From JBPRGH01 sp051418055 (lineage in GTDB: Bacteria; Bacteroidota; Bacteroidia; Cytophagales; Cyclobacteriaceae), in contig JBPRGH010000019.1 in NCBI GenBank assembly GCA_051418055.1, forward strand, positions 22,648 through 86,647: a stretch of 64,000 nt of DNA. Reading direction: 5' to 3'. Position 1 is the stretch's first letter. Every line of letters starts with the position of its first letter. Below, piece by piece: positions 55,883-64,000 of the stretch. Both the position numbers and the translations under genes were made by a program. The notes under the pieces are model-generated. The model did no database searches. It saw only the letters and a program-made list of their open reading frames with translations, and was not told the origin of the DNA.

Positions 55883-57523
55883 ATGGCTAAAGATATTAAA
55901 TTCGAAAATATAGCCCGTGACGGTTTAAAAAGAGGTGTTGACAAATTGGCTAATGCCGTGAAAGTCACCCTTGGACCTAAAGGACGTAATGTTATTATTG
56001 ACAAAAAATTTGGTGCACCTACAGTAACCAAAGATGGTGTTTCAGTAGCTAAAGAAATAGAACTGAAGGATGCTATCGAAAATATGGGTGCCCAGCTGGT
56101 AAAAGAAGTAGCATCTAAAACTGCTGATGACGCAGGTGATGGTACTACTACAGCTACTGTACTTGCTCAGTCAATATTTGCTCATGGTATAAAAAATGTT
56201 GCTGCCGGAGCAAATCCAATGGACCTTAAGAGAGGTATCGACAAGGCAGTACAAGCTGTTATTGAAAACCTTCAAAGCCAGTCAAAATCAATTTCTGATT
56301 CTAATGAAATCGCTCAGGTAGGAACTATCTCTGCCAATAACGATGAGGAGATCGGAAAGATGATCTCTATGGCAATGGATAAAGTTGGTAAAGACGGTGT
56401 AATCACTGTTGAGGAAGCAAAAGGTACTGAAACTGAAGTTAAGACTGTAGAAGGTATGCAGTTTGACAGAGGATACCTATCTCCTTACTTTGTTACCAAC
56501 ACTGACAAAATGGAAGCTGAGCTGGATAACCCTTACATCCTGATCTACGACAAAAAGATCAGCAACATGAAGGAGTTACTTCCTGTTCTTGAAGCTACTG
56601 CACAGACTGGTAAGCCATTATTGATCATCTCTGAGGATGTTGATGGTGAAGCACTTGCTACACTTGTAGTTAACAAGATCCGTGGTGCTCTGAAAGTAGC
56701 TGCTGTTAAAGCTCCTGGCTTTGGCGACAGAAGAAAAGCAATGCTGGAAGATATTGCAGTCCTAACAGGTGGTACTGTAATATCTGAAGAGCGTGGCTAT
56801 AAACTGGAAAATGCTACAATTGATTATCTTGGTACAGCTGAGAAAATTAATATTGATAAGGATAACACTACTATCGTAAATGGTAATGGAAACCCTGATG
56901 ATATTAAAGCTCGTGTAAACCAGATCAAGCAACAAATTGAAAACACTACTTCTGATTACGATCGCGAAAAACTACAGGAGCGTCTTGCTAAGTTAAGCGG
57001 TGGTGTTGCTATCCTTTACATAGGTGCTGCAACGGAAGTAGAAATGAAAGAGAAAAAAGACAGAGTGGATGATGCATTACATGCTACAAGAGCTGCTGTT
57101 CAGGAAGGCGTAATTCCTGGTGGTGGTGTGGCTTTCATCCGTGCTATTGCTTCTCTTGACAAATTAAAAGTACACAATGATGATCAGGCTACTGGTGTTA
57201 ATATCATTCGTTTAGCCCTTGAATCTCCTTTAAGGACTATCGTTGAAAATGCAGGCCAGGAAGGATCTGTTGTTGTACAGAAAGTAAAAGAAGGAAAAGA
57301 CGATTACGGTTACAACGCTCGTGAAAACAGGTATGAGAATCTGTTGAAAGCAGGTGTTCTTGACCCTACAAAAGTTGCCCGTCTTGCATTGGAAAATGCA
57401 GCTTCAATCGCAAGTTTATTATTAACAACAGAGGCTGTTGTTGCTGATGAGCCGGAAGAAGAGAAAGCCGGAGGCGGAATGCCAGGTGGAATGCCAGGTG
57501 GCGGAATGCCGGGAATGATGTAA
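55883..57523 (+). CDS. groL: Chaperonin GroEL
   Basis: The 546-residue protein is full length. It shows KVTLGPKGRNVII, the nucleotide-binding DAGDGTTTATVLAQ, VEEAKGTETEVKTVEGMQFDRGYLSPYFVTN and VIPGGGVAF, and ends with the flexible GGMPGGMPGGGMPGMM tail. It folds client proteins in an ATP-driven double ring with GroES. Nothing is missing among the conserved residues I can check. A hairpin terminator follows. Confidence 0.98.
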   Translation: MAKDIKFENIARDGLKRGVDKLANAVKVTLGPKGRNVIIDKKFGAPTVTKDGVSVAKEIELKDAIENMGAQLVKEVASKTADDAGDGTTTATVLAQSIFAHGIKNVAAGANPMDLKRGIDKAVQAVIENLQSQSKSISDSNEIAQVGTISANNDEEIGKMISMAMDKVGKDGVITVEEAKGTETEVKTVEGMQFDRGYLSPYFVTNTDKMEAELDNPYILIYDKKISNMKELLPVLEATAQTGKPLLIISEDVDGEALATLVVNKIRGALKVAAVKAPGFGDRRKAMLEDIAVLTGGTVISEERGYKLENATIDYLGTAEKINIDKDNTTIVNGNGNPDDIKARVNQIKQQIENTTSDYDREKLQERLAKLSGGVAILYIGAATEVEMKEKKDRVDDALHATRAAVQEGVIPGGGVAFIRAIASLDKLKVHNDDQATGVNIIRLALESPLRTIVENAGQEGSVVVQKVKEGKDDYGYNARENRYENLLKAGVLDPTKVARLALENAASIASLLLTTEAVVADEPEEEKAGGGMPGGMPGGGMPGMM

Positions 57524-57550
57524 TCAAACATCTATAATTTTATAATAAGA

Positions 57551-57582
57551 AAAGCTGTCCAGTACTTGGGCAGCTTTTTTTT
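57551..57582 (+). terminator. Terminator after groEL
   Basis: AAAGCTGTCC (57551-57560) pairs with GGGCAGCTTT (57568-57577), one G-T pair, followed by a T-run to 57582. Confidence 0.88.
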
Positions 57583-57648
57583 ATTAATTTTTCTTGATGG
57601 TATTTTTATTATTTACTATATATGTTATTCTTTTATGAATGGATCATC

Positions 57649-58083
57649 ATGAATAAGTTTATCTTTCTCCTCTCCTTCATCCTGCTTATATCTACTGCAA
57701 AAGCTCAAAGTTTATCCTGTAGCGATGTAAAAAACGGCACATATATTATAAATAACAGTCCTTTTAAAAACAATAACTATATCATCCAACGCAGTGACAA
57801 CAGGCAGGTAGAAATTGATAAAAAAGGCAACAAATATATTTTTGAGGTGGAATGGATTAATACCTGCCACTATAAGCTAAAGCTACAGGAGTATATTCCT
57901 TCCTCTACAAACTTTTCATATAAAGGGTCTACCGATATAATAATTGTGGAAATTTTAAAAGTTGATAAAGAAGGTTATAAGCAACGATCATCAACTATAA
58001 AAAATGGTTATCTTTTTAGCAGGACCACATGGCTTTCCAGGGAAAATCCAACAATATATAATGCATTGGATCTTATGCATTAA
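57649..58083 (+). CDS. Secreted hypothetical protein, paralog of the next gene
   Basis: I take the ATG at 57649, which gives a signal peptide (MNKFIFLLSFILLISTAKAQ), rather than the upstream TTG/ATG at 57622. The mature 125 residues begin SLSCSDVKNGTYI and contain DNRQVEI and FEVEWINTCHYKLKL. Two conserved cysteines could form a disulfide in the periplasm or outside. The same pattern (C...K-G-Y-I, NRQ-EI, F-V-W..C-YKL-L) is found in the next gene, so the two arose by duplication. I recognise no named family. Confidence 0.7.
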   Translation: MNKFIFLLSFILLISTAKAQSLSCSDVKNGTYIINNSPFKNNNYIIQRSDNRQVEIDKKGNKYIFEVEWINTCHYKLKLQEYIPSSTNFSYKGSTDIIIVEILKVDKEGYKQRSSTIKNGYLFSRTTWLSRENPTIYNALDLMH

Positions 58084-58266
58084 TAAAGAGGCTATTGTTC
58101 CATAATTATGCTGTTCCTTAAATTATACAAGTAATTGTTTCTAAAAATCCACATAAGTACCCAAAAAAATTTTATTTAATCAGCTTTCAGATAGCTCTAG
58201 TGCCCTTTCTATGGCTTTGCATGCTTTTTGTATTATTCATAGAAACAGAACTAAAATTAGAGCCAG

Positions 58267-58728
58267 ATGAAACGTTTAGCTATAACTATAATATTATTGG
58301 GAGTTGTTTTTTCTACTTCAGCCCAATCCAAAAAAGAATGTAAAGCATTTAAGGATGGCTATTACTATATAGGCGATACTTATCCCGGATCTTTTATAAA
58401 GCGTGAAGGAAATCGCCAGATGGAAATACTTGAATTTGGTACCATCTTATTATTTAATGTGGACTGGACGGATGATTGCACATATAAATTATCTCTTGAT
58501 TCAATTATCAATCCTGAGTTGCATCCTTTAAAACCTGAATGGAATAAAGATGAATTTATTCATGTGAGTATTACAAAATCTACACGTGATGGATATCAGA
58601 AGCTATCATCTACAAATTTTGTAGATCAAAATATTTTTAGTACGGTTGTAAGAACAGATGAGGAGAGTTTTATGGAACGACTAAAGGAGGTAAACAATGG
58701 TGATATGAGATTAGCCGAAGATCTATAA
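58267..58728 (+). CDS. Secreted hypothetical protein, paralog of the previous gene
   Basis: The signal peptide is MKRLAITIILLGVVFSTSAQ. The mature part (KKECKAFKDGYYYIGD, EGNRQMEILEFG, FNVDWTDDCTYKLSL) lines up with the upstream paralog, including both cysteines, although overall identity is modest. The 183-bp gap to the paralog suggests separate or partly separate transcription. It should be a small beta-rich periplasmic or exported protein; function unknown. The C-terminal third (VVRTDEESFMERLKEV) differs from the paralog. Confidence 0.7.
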   Translation: MKRLAITIILLGVVFSTSAQSKKECKAFKDGYYYIGDTYPGSFIKREGNRQMEILEFGTILLFNVDWTDDCTYKLSLDSIINPELHPLKPEWNKDEFIHVSITKSTRDGYQKLSSTNFVDQNIFSTVVRTDEESFMERLKEVNNGDMRLAEDL

Positions 58729-59084
58729 GTTAAATAATACATTAATCAGATCCTATTATCGATATTGTTTAATTGATGTAACAATCATAGCAATCCCGTA
58801 ATATGTCCAGAGGTATTATTTAATATAAAAATAAACATGCAGCTGGGGGCTAGCTGCCTATGCATGCAAGAAAAGTTAAATATCGCCAATGACTTCATGT
58901 TAAAGCGAATTTCGACAGTGGCATAGGAATCTAAATAAGACCTATGAAATGCAATAGGCCTTGATACATAATTTTTCCGCGGAGCTTATTTGATTTGCCA
59001 TTCCCCCCTACTCCTGCCAATCACACAAATCCAAAAGGATGCTTTAATCCTGCTAAAAAAGAAATGAACTTGGAAAAAAAGGTT
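58729..59084. other. Intergenic region between convergent genes
   Basis: About 356 bp with no credible ORF. A small hairpin GCAGCT-GGGGGCT-AGCTGC lies near 58840-58858 without a T-run. I see no other feature. Confidence 0.4.
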
Positions 59085-59879
59085 TTATTGTGCAGGATTT
59101 GATCTCTTCTTCCTTTCCTGCTCTATTTTCTGCTCTTCCTTTACTTCTTCCTTTTGTTTTTCTGCTGCACGGCTATGCTCCAGGTCACCAAAAAAGTCGT
59201 TTTTCCGGTCATCAATCATTGCTAAAACCTCTTCTTTTCCATAGATAAATAAGATATCCCCATCCTCTATTTCTGTATCCCCTATGGGAGCGCCTAAAAA
59301 AGTACCATCTGCCCTTTCGATACTTAATACATTTAAACCCTCGTCTCTCAACTGAGCATTCTTTAATGTTTTACCTCTCAGCCAGTCATCCTCCTCAATT
59401 TTCAATTCAGTTATAGAATAACCCCCACTGATATGCAGCAAGGTATTATAATCACGAATGGTAAGATCGGTATACTTATCCAGCGCTCTATTGATTAATC
59501 TGCTAAGGAACCGGTTTACCGCCTGGCTTCTGGCAATCAGCCATAACAGGATTACACTGGCAATTAAAATCCCCAGCTTTACAGGCCAGCTCATATAAGT
59601 TTCTCCGGGTGTAACAAATGTTAACATCAAAGAAGCCATTGCTGTAATGATCCCTGCATTTCCGATAAGCATCAGGGTCATAATTATTTTTCTCCGCACA
59701 GGATGGTTAACCACAGTTTCGGCTTCATGAGTTGTAAAACCAACTCCTGTAAATGCTGAACGTGCCTGAAAGGCTGCAGATTGACTGGATAACCCGGTGT
59801 GTACCAGCATTATAGAAGCAATCTTTGTTACTAACATCGATAAAGAAATAATTACAATAAGTGATATAAGCGATAACAT
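59085..59879 (-). CDS. Membrane protein with TrkA-C domain
   Basis: Three hydrophobic segments occupy residues about 1-30, 65-90 and 100-120, with the conserved loop FQARSAFTGVGFTTHEAETVVNHPVRRKI between the first two. A TrkA-C/RCK-C domain follows at about 150-235 (ITELKIEEDDWLRGKTLKNAQLR, DTEIEDGDILFIYG), then a charged Lys/Glu tail. The product is a cation-transport-linked inner-membrane regulator of the KTN type; ion and partner are unknown. Its start lies one base after the stop of the upstream stress-protein gene (59881), so the two form a coupled pair. Confidence 0.75.
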   Translation of the reverse strand: MLSLISLIVIISLSMLVTKIASIMLVHTGLSSQSAAFQARSAFTGVGFTTHEAETVVNHPVRRKIIMTLMLIGNAGIITAMASLMLTFVTPGETYMSWPVKLGILIASVILLWLIARSQAVNRFLSRLINRALDKYTDLTIRDYNTLLHISGGYSITELKIEEDDWLRGKTLKNAQLRDEGLNVLSIERADGTFLGAPIGDTEIEDGDILFIYGKEEVLAMIDDRKNDFFGDLEHSRAAEKQKEEVKEEQKIEQERKKRSNPAQ

Positions 59880-59880
59880 A

Positions 59881-60690
59881 TCACTTTAACACCAAAAGCG
59901 GTATTTCGGTATGATAAGTTAGTTGCCTGGAGGTACTTTTTCCAAACAAACGATTAAGAAAACCATGGTCATGGTAGATAATAGAGAGAAGCCCTATATC
60001 CTGCTGTTTTACAAACTCATTTAATCCTTTTTCCACATCATCATTCAGTACATGGTGAAACTGAGGATTTAGAATATGAAGGTTTTCCTTTATTGAATCT
60101 TCTATTGCAAGATTCTCCTCCTTCTCTTCCACATGTACCACATGAACGGATAAATTAAATAGTACCTGAAAATTCTTTAAAACATTTACCTGCTCTGTGG
60201 TAAGATTTGATTTGTAATCATGTGCCAGGGCAAGCTTCATTCCGGGTTTTACATGTTTACCGTCAGGAATCACAAGAACAGGGCACTTCACTTCATCCTC
60301 AATTCGCTCACTCTGCGTTCCCAATAAGAAAGCCTTAAAACCTGATGCACCCCTTGTGGCTGTTACCACCAGATCAACATGATTATCCTCAGTATAGGCC
60401 CCAATAACATCCTGTATAGAACCGGGAACAGCCACTTTATCTACCTGTAATCCACGCAATGCTGATATATCTTTTGAAAAATCATCGATCTGCTTATTAA
60501 TAAGCTCAATATGTTCATCTACCGGAGGAATAAAAGTCTCATAAGCCATGCCTCCGGAATACCCGGGAATAAGATAAGCATGTAACAAAGTCACTTTGGC
60601 TTTCTGCTCTTTAGCAATATAAGCGGCTTCTTCAACGGCATTTAATGCCTCATCAGAAAAATCAACAGGTATAAGGATATGTTTTAGCAT
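59881..60690 (-). CDS. Tandem-domain universal stress protein
   Basis: The start at 60690 (MLKHILIPVDFSDEALNAVEEA) is preferred to one 48 bases upstream, because the UspA strand begins there. Domain one ends with VVTATRGASGFKAFLLGTQSERI, a nucleotide-binding loop close to the ATP type; domain two (about 140-270) is shorter and ends LLSIIYHDHGFLNRLFGKSTSRQLTYH. The pair with the TrkA-C membrane protein downstream suggests that stress or nucleotide sensing is tied to ion flow, as in Usp-regulated cation systems; this is an inference from operon structure. Confidence 0.85.
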   Translation of the reverse strand: MLKHILIPVDFSDEALNAVEEAAYIAKEQKAKVTLLHAYLIPGYSGGMAYETFIPPVDEHIELINKQIDDFSKDISALRGLQVDKVAVPGSIQDVIGAYTEDNHVDLVVTATRGASGFKAFLLGTQSERIEDEVKCPVLVIPDGKHVKPGMKLALAHDYKSNLTTEQVNVLKNFQVLFNLSVHVVHVEEKEENLAIEDSIKENLHILNPQFHHVLNDDVEKGLNEFVKQQDIGLLSIIYHDHGFLNRLFGKSTSRQLTYHTEIPLLVLK

Positions 60691-60857
60691 AATTATATCT
60701 TCTATAGGAAATTTAGCTATTAAAGTGCTAAAGATCAATGAGTATACTCTGAATATTGTTCTTTAATATCAATTAAAATGAAAAATTGTTATAAAACCTG
60801 GAGCGATAAAATTTATTCAACTACAATTAGTTAGTTTAGCACATATACTTTTTAAAA

Positions 60858-62747
60858 ATGGCAAAAAAGAATTTCATAATAGATTTCGACAGCACCTTCA
60901 CACAGGTAGAGGCAATGGATGTTTTGGCTGAGATCTCTCTCGCTGACCATCCGGAAAGGGAGGAAAGAAAAAAGGCTATTCATAATATTACCGAGAAAGG
61001 TATGAGTGGTGAAATGGATTTCCGGGACTCTTTAAATAAACGTGTGGATCTTTTAAATGCACATAAAAATGATCTTGAGGAGCTTATTGAGCGGTTGAAG
61101 GATAAGGTAAGTAAATCCTTTGCCCGTAACAGGGAATTCTTTAAAACCTACTCGGATAATATTTATATCATAAGTAATGGGTTTAAAGAATTCATTACAC
61201 CCATAGTAACAGAATATGGTGTTAAAGCTGAAAATGTCTATGCTAACAGTTTCCGCTTTGATAATGAAGGGAATATTATTGGCTATGACCCTCGTAACCT
61301 GCTAAGCCAGAACAATGGAAAAGTAGCACAACTTCAACATCTGGACCTTGAGGGCGATGTATATGTTATCGGAGACGGCTATACTGACTATGAGATAAAG
61401 AAAGCTGGGCTTGCCAATAAATTCTTTGCCTTTACAGAAAATGTTGAGCGTGAGATAATTAAAGAAAAAGCTGATCATGTTACTCCCAGCCTCGATGAAT
61501 TTCTTTACCTCAATAAAATGAACACTACAATCTCTTATCCTAAAAACAGGATTACCGTATTGTTACTTGAAAATGTCCATACCCATGCAGTGGAATTAAT
61601 GAAAGATGAAGGTTTTAATGTGGAGGTATATCCCGCTGGATTAGATGAAGATGAGCTTATAGCCAAAATTGAAAATATTTCAGTACTTGGTATCCGTTCA
61701 AAGACACAGATAACGCAAAAAGTGCTCGAAAAAGCCCGACGGCTAATGTGTATCGGTGCCTTTTGCATAGGTACTAACCAGATTGACCTAAAAACAGCCA
61801 CGGAAAAAGGAGTAGCTGTTTTTAATGCTCCATATAGCAATACCCGTTCGGTTGTAGAACTTACAATAGCCAACATGATCCTCCTGATGCGGAACCTGAC
61901 AGACAAAATAGGAAATATGCATCAGGGAATATGGGATAAGTCCGCAGAAAGTAGTTTTGAAATCAGGGGAAAGAAATTAGGTATTATTGGCTATGGAAAT
62001 ATAGGCACCCAGTTATCCGTTCTTGCCGAATCATTAGGCATGGATGTCTATTACTATGATATAGAAGAAAAATTGTCTCTTGGAAATGCAGAGAAATGCA
62101 ATTCCCTCAGCACTTTATTGAAATTATCAGATGTTATCTCATTACATGTTGACGGAAGGCCAGAAAATAAAAATTTTATAAGTGAGGAAGAATTTAATCT
62201 GATGCGCCCGGGCGTGATATTTTTAAATATGAGCCGGGGACACGTTGTAGATATAGATGCATTAAAAGATGCAATTGAAAAGAAGATAGTAAGAGGTGCG
62301 GCAATTGATGTATTCCCTGAAGAGCCTAAAAGCAACTCCGAAACTTTTGAGTCTCCCTTACGGGGATTGCCAAATGTCATCCTCACCCCTCATATTGGAG
62401 GAAGCACATTGGAAGCTCAGCGAAATATTGCTGACTTTGTACCTTCCCGCATTATGGAGTATATAAATACAGGAAGCACAAGCAACAGCGTAAATTTCCC
62501 GAACCTACAGCTCCCGGAGCTTAAGAATGCACACAGGCTTATCCATATACATAAAAATGTGCCGGGTGTGCTGGCAAAGATCAACAATTGTCTTGCAGAG
62601 CATGATATAAATATTGTAGGCCAGTATCTGAAAACGAATGAGCAGATCGGTTATGTAATAACTGATATCAATAAGGTTTATGATACGGATGTGGTGAAAG
62701 CACTAAGAAGCATTGAACATACCATTAAATTCAGAGTGTTGTATTAA
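60858..62747 (+). CDS. serA: Fused phosphoserine phosphatase and 3-phosphoglycerate dehydrogenase (SerB-SerA)
   Basis: Residues 1 to about 215 form an HAD phosphatase: DFDST (D9, D11) as motif I, a Ser/Asn-Gly (ISNG) as motif II, a Lys in NNGK, and GDGYTD (172-177) as motif IV. Residues about 230-550 are the phosphoglycerate dehydrogenase: GIRSKTQIT, the Rossmann motif IGYGNIGTQ near 374-382, and NMSRGHVVDIDAL with PHIGGS (catalytic His). An ACT domain closes the chain (about 558-629: HIHKNVPGVLAKINNCL), so serine feedback is likely. The fusion covers the first and third steps of serine synthesis. To my knowledge such fusions are found in Bacteroidota. Confidence 0.92.
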   Translation: MAKKNFIIDFDSTFTQVEAMDVLAEISLADHPEREERKKAIHNITEKGMSGEMDFRDSLNKRVDLLNAHKNDLEELIERLKDKVSKSFARNREFFKTYSDNIYIISNGFKEFITPIVTEYGVKAENVYANSFRFDNEGNIIGYDPRNLLSQNNGKVAQLQHLDLEGDVYVIGDGYTDYEIKKAGLANKFFAFTENVEREIIKEKADHVTPSLDEFLYLNKMNTTISYPKNRITVLLLENVHTHAVELMKDEGFNVEVYPAGLDEDELIAKIENISVLGIRSKTQITQKVLEKARRLMCIGAFCIGTNQIDLKTATEKGVAVFNAPYSNTRSVVELTIANMILLMRNLTDKIGNMHQGIWDKSAESSFEIRGKKLGIIGYGNIGTQLSVLAESLGMDVYYYDIEEKLSLGNAEKCNSLSTLLKLSDVISLHVDGRPENKNFISEEEFNLMRPGVIFLNMSRGHVVDIDALKDAIEKKIVRGAAIDVFPEEPKSNSETFESPLRGLPNVILTPHIGGSTLEAQRNIADFVPSRIMEYINTGSTSNSVNFPNLQLPELKNAHRLIHIHKNVPGVLAKINNCLAEHDINIVGQYLKTNEQIGYVITDINKVYDTDVVKALRSIEHTIKFRVLY

Positions 62748-63892
62748 AAAAATTATATTTAGGAATTGGTAAGACATTCTGGAGTATAGCTAAGCTTATT
62801 GCCATGAGCTTACATGATGTAAATGTTATTCCTGCGATATTTATTATTCCATCGATAAACCTGGCAGCGATCTTTATTAGTTTCAAATTCCTTGCATGTT
62901 GTAAACCCGGGACAGATGGAATAATACTGGCACGTTATTAGCTGTTAACAAATTGAGGTTTAAGTTTTTGGTTTTTAAATGATTTTTGCATCAGATCCAG
63001 CTTTGTCGGGTAAAAATCTAAACCAACTCACAATCGTCACCATAGAAAGCTAAAACTCCGAAAAGGATCCCCTGATTATAAAATAATTGCACCTCATTTT
63101 ATCTTTTACACTTTTTCCCTACAAAAATTATCCGTCGTTCGGTTGCTAACCACATGTGCAAAATTCATTTTGCTAGTGTCCATAATTTGTTTTGCTAGTG
63201 TCCAAAAATTATTTTGCTAGTGTCCATAATTTATTTTGCTAGTGTCCATAATTTATTTTCCACACGTGCATATTCAAATCCAGAAAAATTATTAAATAAT
63301 ATAGTGATTATCAGTACATTGGCACTATTGTTGTTAATAATTTTTTCAGAAAGCAATCTTTCTTAAACCTCACATGCCATGTAAAGTTAAGCCCCGGCAG
63401 CTTCTGCTAAGGTCAGGGCCAGGATAAGAGCGTCTGTATCAATAAGATGAAATTGAACTATATCCGGGCAGGCAGCTTAATTTATTTCATTCTTTCCGGT
63501 CATTCCTACAGGCCTACTACTGCCATGTATATTACACCTCTTTTAATGAGATATCCGCTGATACAAGTTTAAACCAACGCATAATTTTTCTCAATGGCTA
63601 CGTATTAAGAAGGTAAAAATTATTTTTATAATTCAATTTAAAAATATTTTTTTATCTTGAACTTTATTTCCGCAGTCATCCTACCATCAAAACCAATTTG
63701 TGCTGTGGGACTGACCGGGCGAAGCTTTGAGTAGAGTTTATGGTTTTGAAAGCAGTGGTGAAAAAAATGTATCTATTTACAATTGGATATCAAATTGTTT
63801 TTCAATTACTTACGGCAGAAATAATATAAGCGATATAAACGCAATAGCGTTTACACATACGTTGTGGCCAATGTTAAATTTAGATTACATCC
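62748..63892. other. Gene-poor right-hand region
   Basis: Over 1.1 kb without a convincing gene. An open frame of 45 codons from an ATG at 62804 to 62941 has a hydrophobic middle (VIPAIFIIPSINLAAIFISF) but no other support. A leftward fragment near 63395-63460 reads like the end of a protein (LIDTDALILALTLAEAAGA) yet lacks a start, so it may be a decayed gene. The 22-bp tandem repeat described separately sits at 63146-63277. No terminator is seen directly after serA. Confidence 0.5.
63146..63277. repeat. 22-bp tandem repeat, four intact and two diverged units
   Basis: Intact units start TTTTGCTAGTGTCCATAATT at 63168, 63190, 63212 and 63234. Diverged units in the same 22-bp phase flank them (63146 and 63256), both carrying CCACA(T/C)GTGCA. 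A perfect palindrome GCAAAAT-TC-ATTTTGC spans 63158-63173. There are no spacers, so this is not a CRISPR array. Confidence 0.85.
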
Positions 63893-64000
63893 ATGAATTT
63901 AATTACTAAAGCCTCAAGCTTGCAGATTTTTATAATTCTACTAGTAGTTTCCATGATTAGTGGCTTGGCTGATATGTTTGTCCAAACAGACGACTTGGAT
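63893..64000 (+). CDS. Possible membrane protein, N-terminus only (runs off the window)
   Basis: From the ATG at 63893 the frame is open for 36 codons to the right edge: MNLITKASSLQIFIILLVVSMI begins a hydrophobic segment, followed by SGLADMFVQTDDLD. This is consistent with a signal anchor or first membrane span. Only the N-terminus can be seen, and no family can be named. The AT-rich sequence before it could hold a promoter. Confidence 0.4.
   Translation, partial: MNLITKASSLQIFIILLVVSMISGLADMFVQTDDLD

Noticed and set aside
62804..62941. Small hydrophobic ORF of 45 codons
   Set aside because: One hydrophobic stretch in AT-rich DNA is expected by chance; no promoter or homologous pattern supports it.
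63146..63277. Possible CRISPR array
   Set aside because: Units are directly adjacent with no variable spacers, only 22 bp long, and there are no cas genes in the window.
63727..63909. 60-codon ORF near the right edge
   Set aside because: It begins with TTG, has no recognisable motif, and overlaps the more plausible membrane-protein start at 63893.
1..64000. tRNA, rRNA or integrated mobile element
   Set aside because: By eye I found no cloverleaf-like tRNA, rRNA core sequence, transposase or integrase gene; a tRNA scan and a database search would settle this.

Overview
The window looks like chromosomal DNA of a free-living, AT-rich member of the Bacteroidota, probably Cytophagales-like. The grounds are a giant surface protein ending in a type A type IX secretion (T9SS) sorting domain, a PorE-like TPR/propeller/OmpA protein, an HAD-phosphatase/phosphoglycerate-dehydrogenase fusion, ABC-F proteins of Bacteroidota type, mostly absent Shine-Dalgarno sequences and promoter-like TTTG-N19-TAnnTTTG motifs. 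I see no rRNA, tRNA, CRISPR array, transposase or phage gene. The left edge cuts an ABC-F gene and the right edge cuts a possible membrane-protein gene.

Layout. 1-9.9 kb: Uup-like ABC-F, an APC permease fused to PTS-EIIA-like and TrkA-C domains, an ABC exporter, two small unknown genes, a low-complexity repeat patch, a YbiT-like ABC-F, an acyltransferase and a Na/Ca exchanger. 10-20.9 kb: YjbR-like protein, SerC-like aminotransferase, tandem universal stress protein, aldo/keto reductase, a large TerB/ABCG-type transporter, a nucleoside transporter, the etfB-etfA-bifunctional nuclease operon and a TPR protein. 20.9-25 kb: an outer-membrane barrel, an exported TPR-CHAT peptidase-like protein and a small secreted protein. 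25-30.6 kb: a VIT/CCC1 transporter with menC, then queA and the PorE-like gene.

30.7-54 kb is the most notable region: six tightly spaced co-directional genes. They encode an NTT-like membrane protein with HEAT and cNMP-like domains, a protein with three TIR/DUF4062-like domains, a STAND NTPase with one membrane span and a WD40 propeller, a TPR outer-membrane barrel, a propeller lipoprotein and a 4389-residue T9SS-exported adhesin-like protein. The predicted locations run from cytosol to cell surface, so I read it as a candidate trans-envelope sensing or effector system. That function is inference.

54-64 kb: DUF2267 protein, an unknown protein, groES-groEL with a possibly regulated promoter, two paralogous secreted proteins, a universal stress protein/TrkA-C membrane pair, the SerB-SerA fusion, and about 1.1 kb without a convincing gene that carries a 22-bp tandem repeat.

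Together with the SerC-like enzyme, the SerB-SerA fusion could supply the whole phosphorylated serine pathway. Immune-type signalling domains (CHAT, TIR, STAND) appear twice, both times beside outer-membrane barrels.
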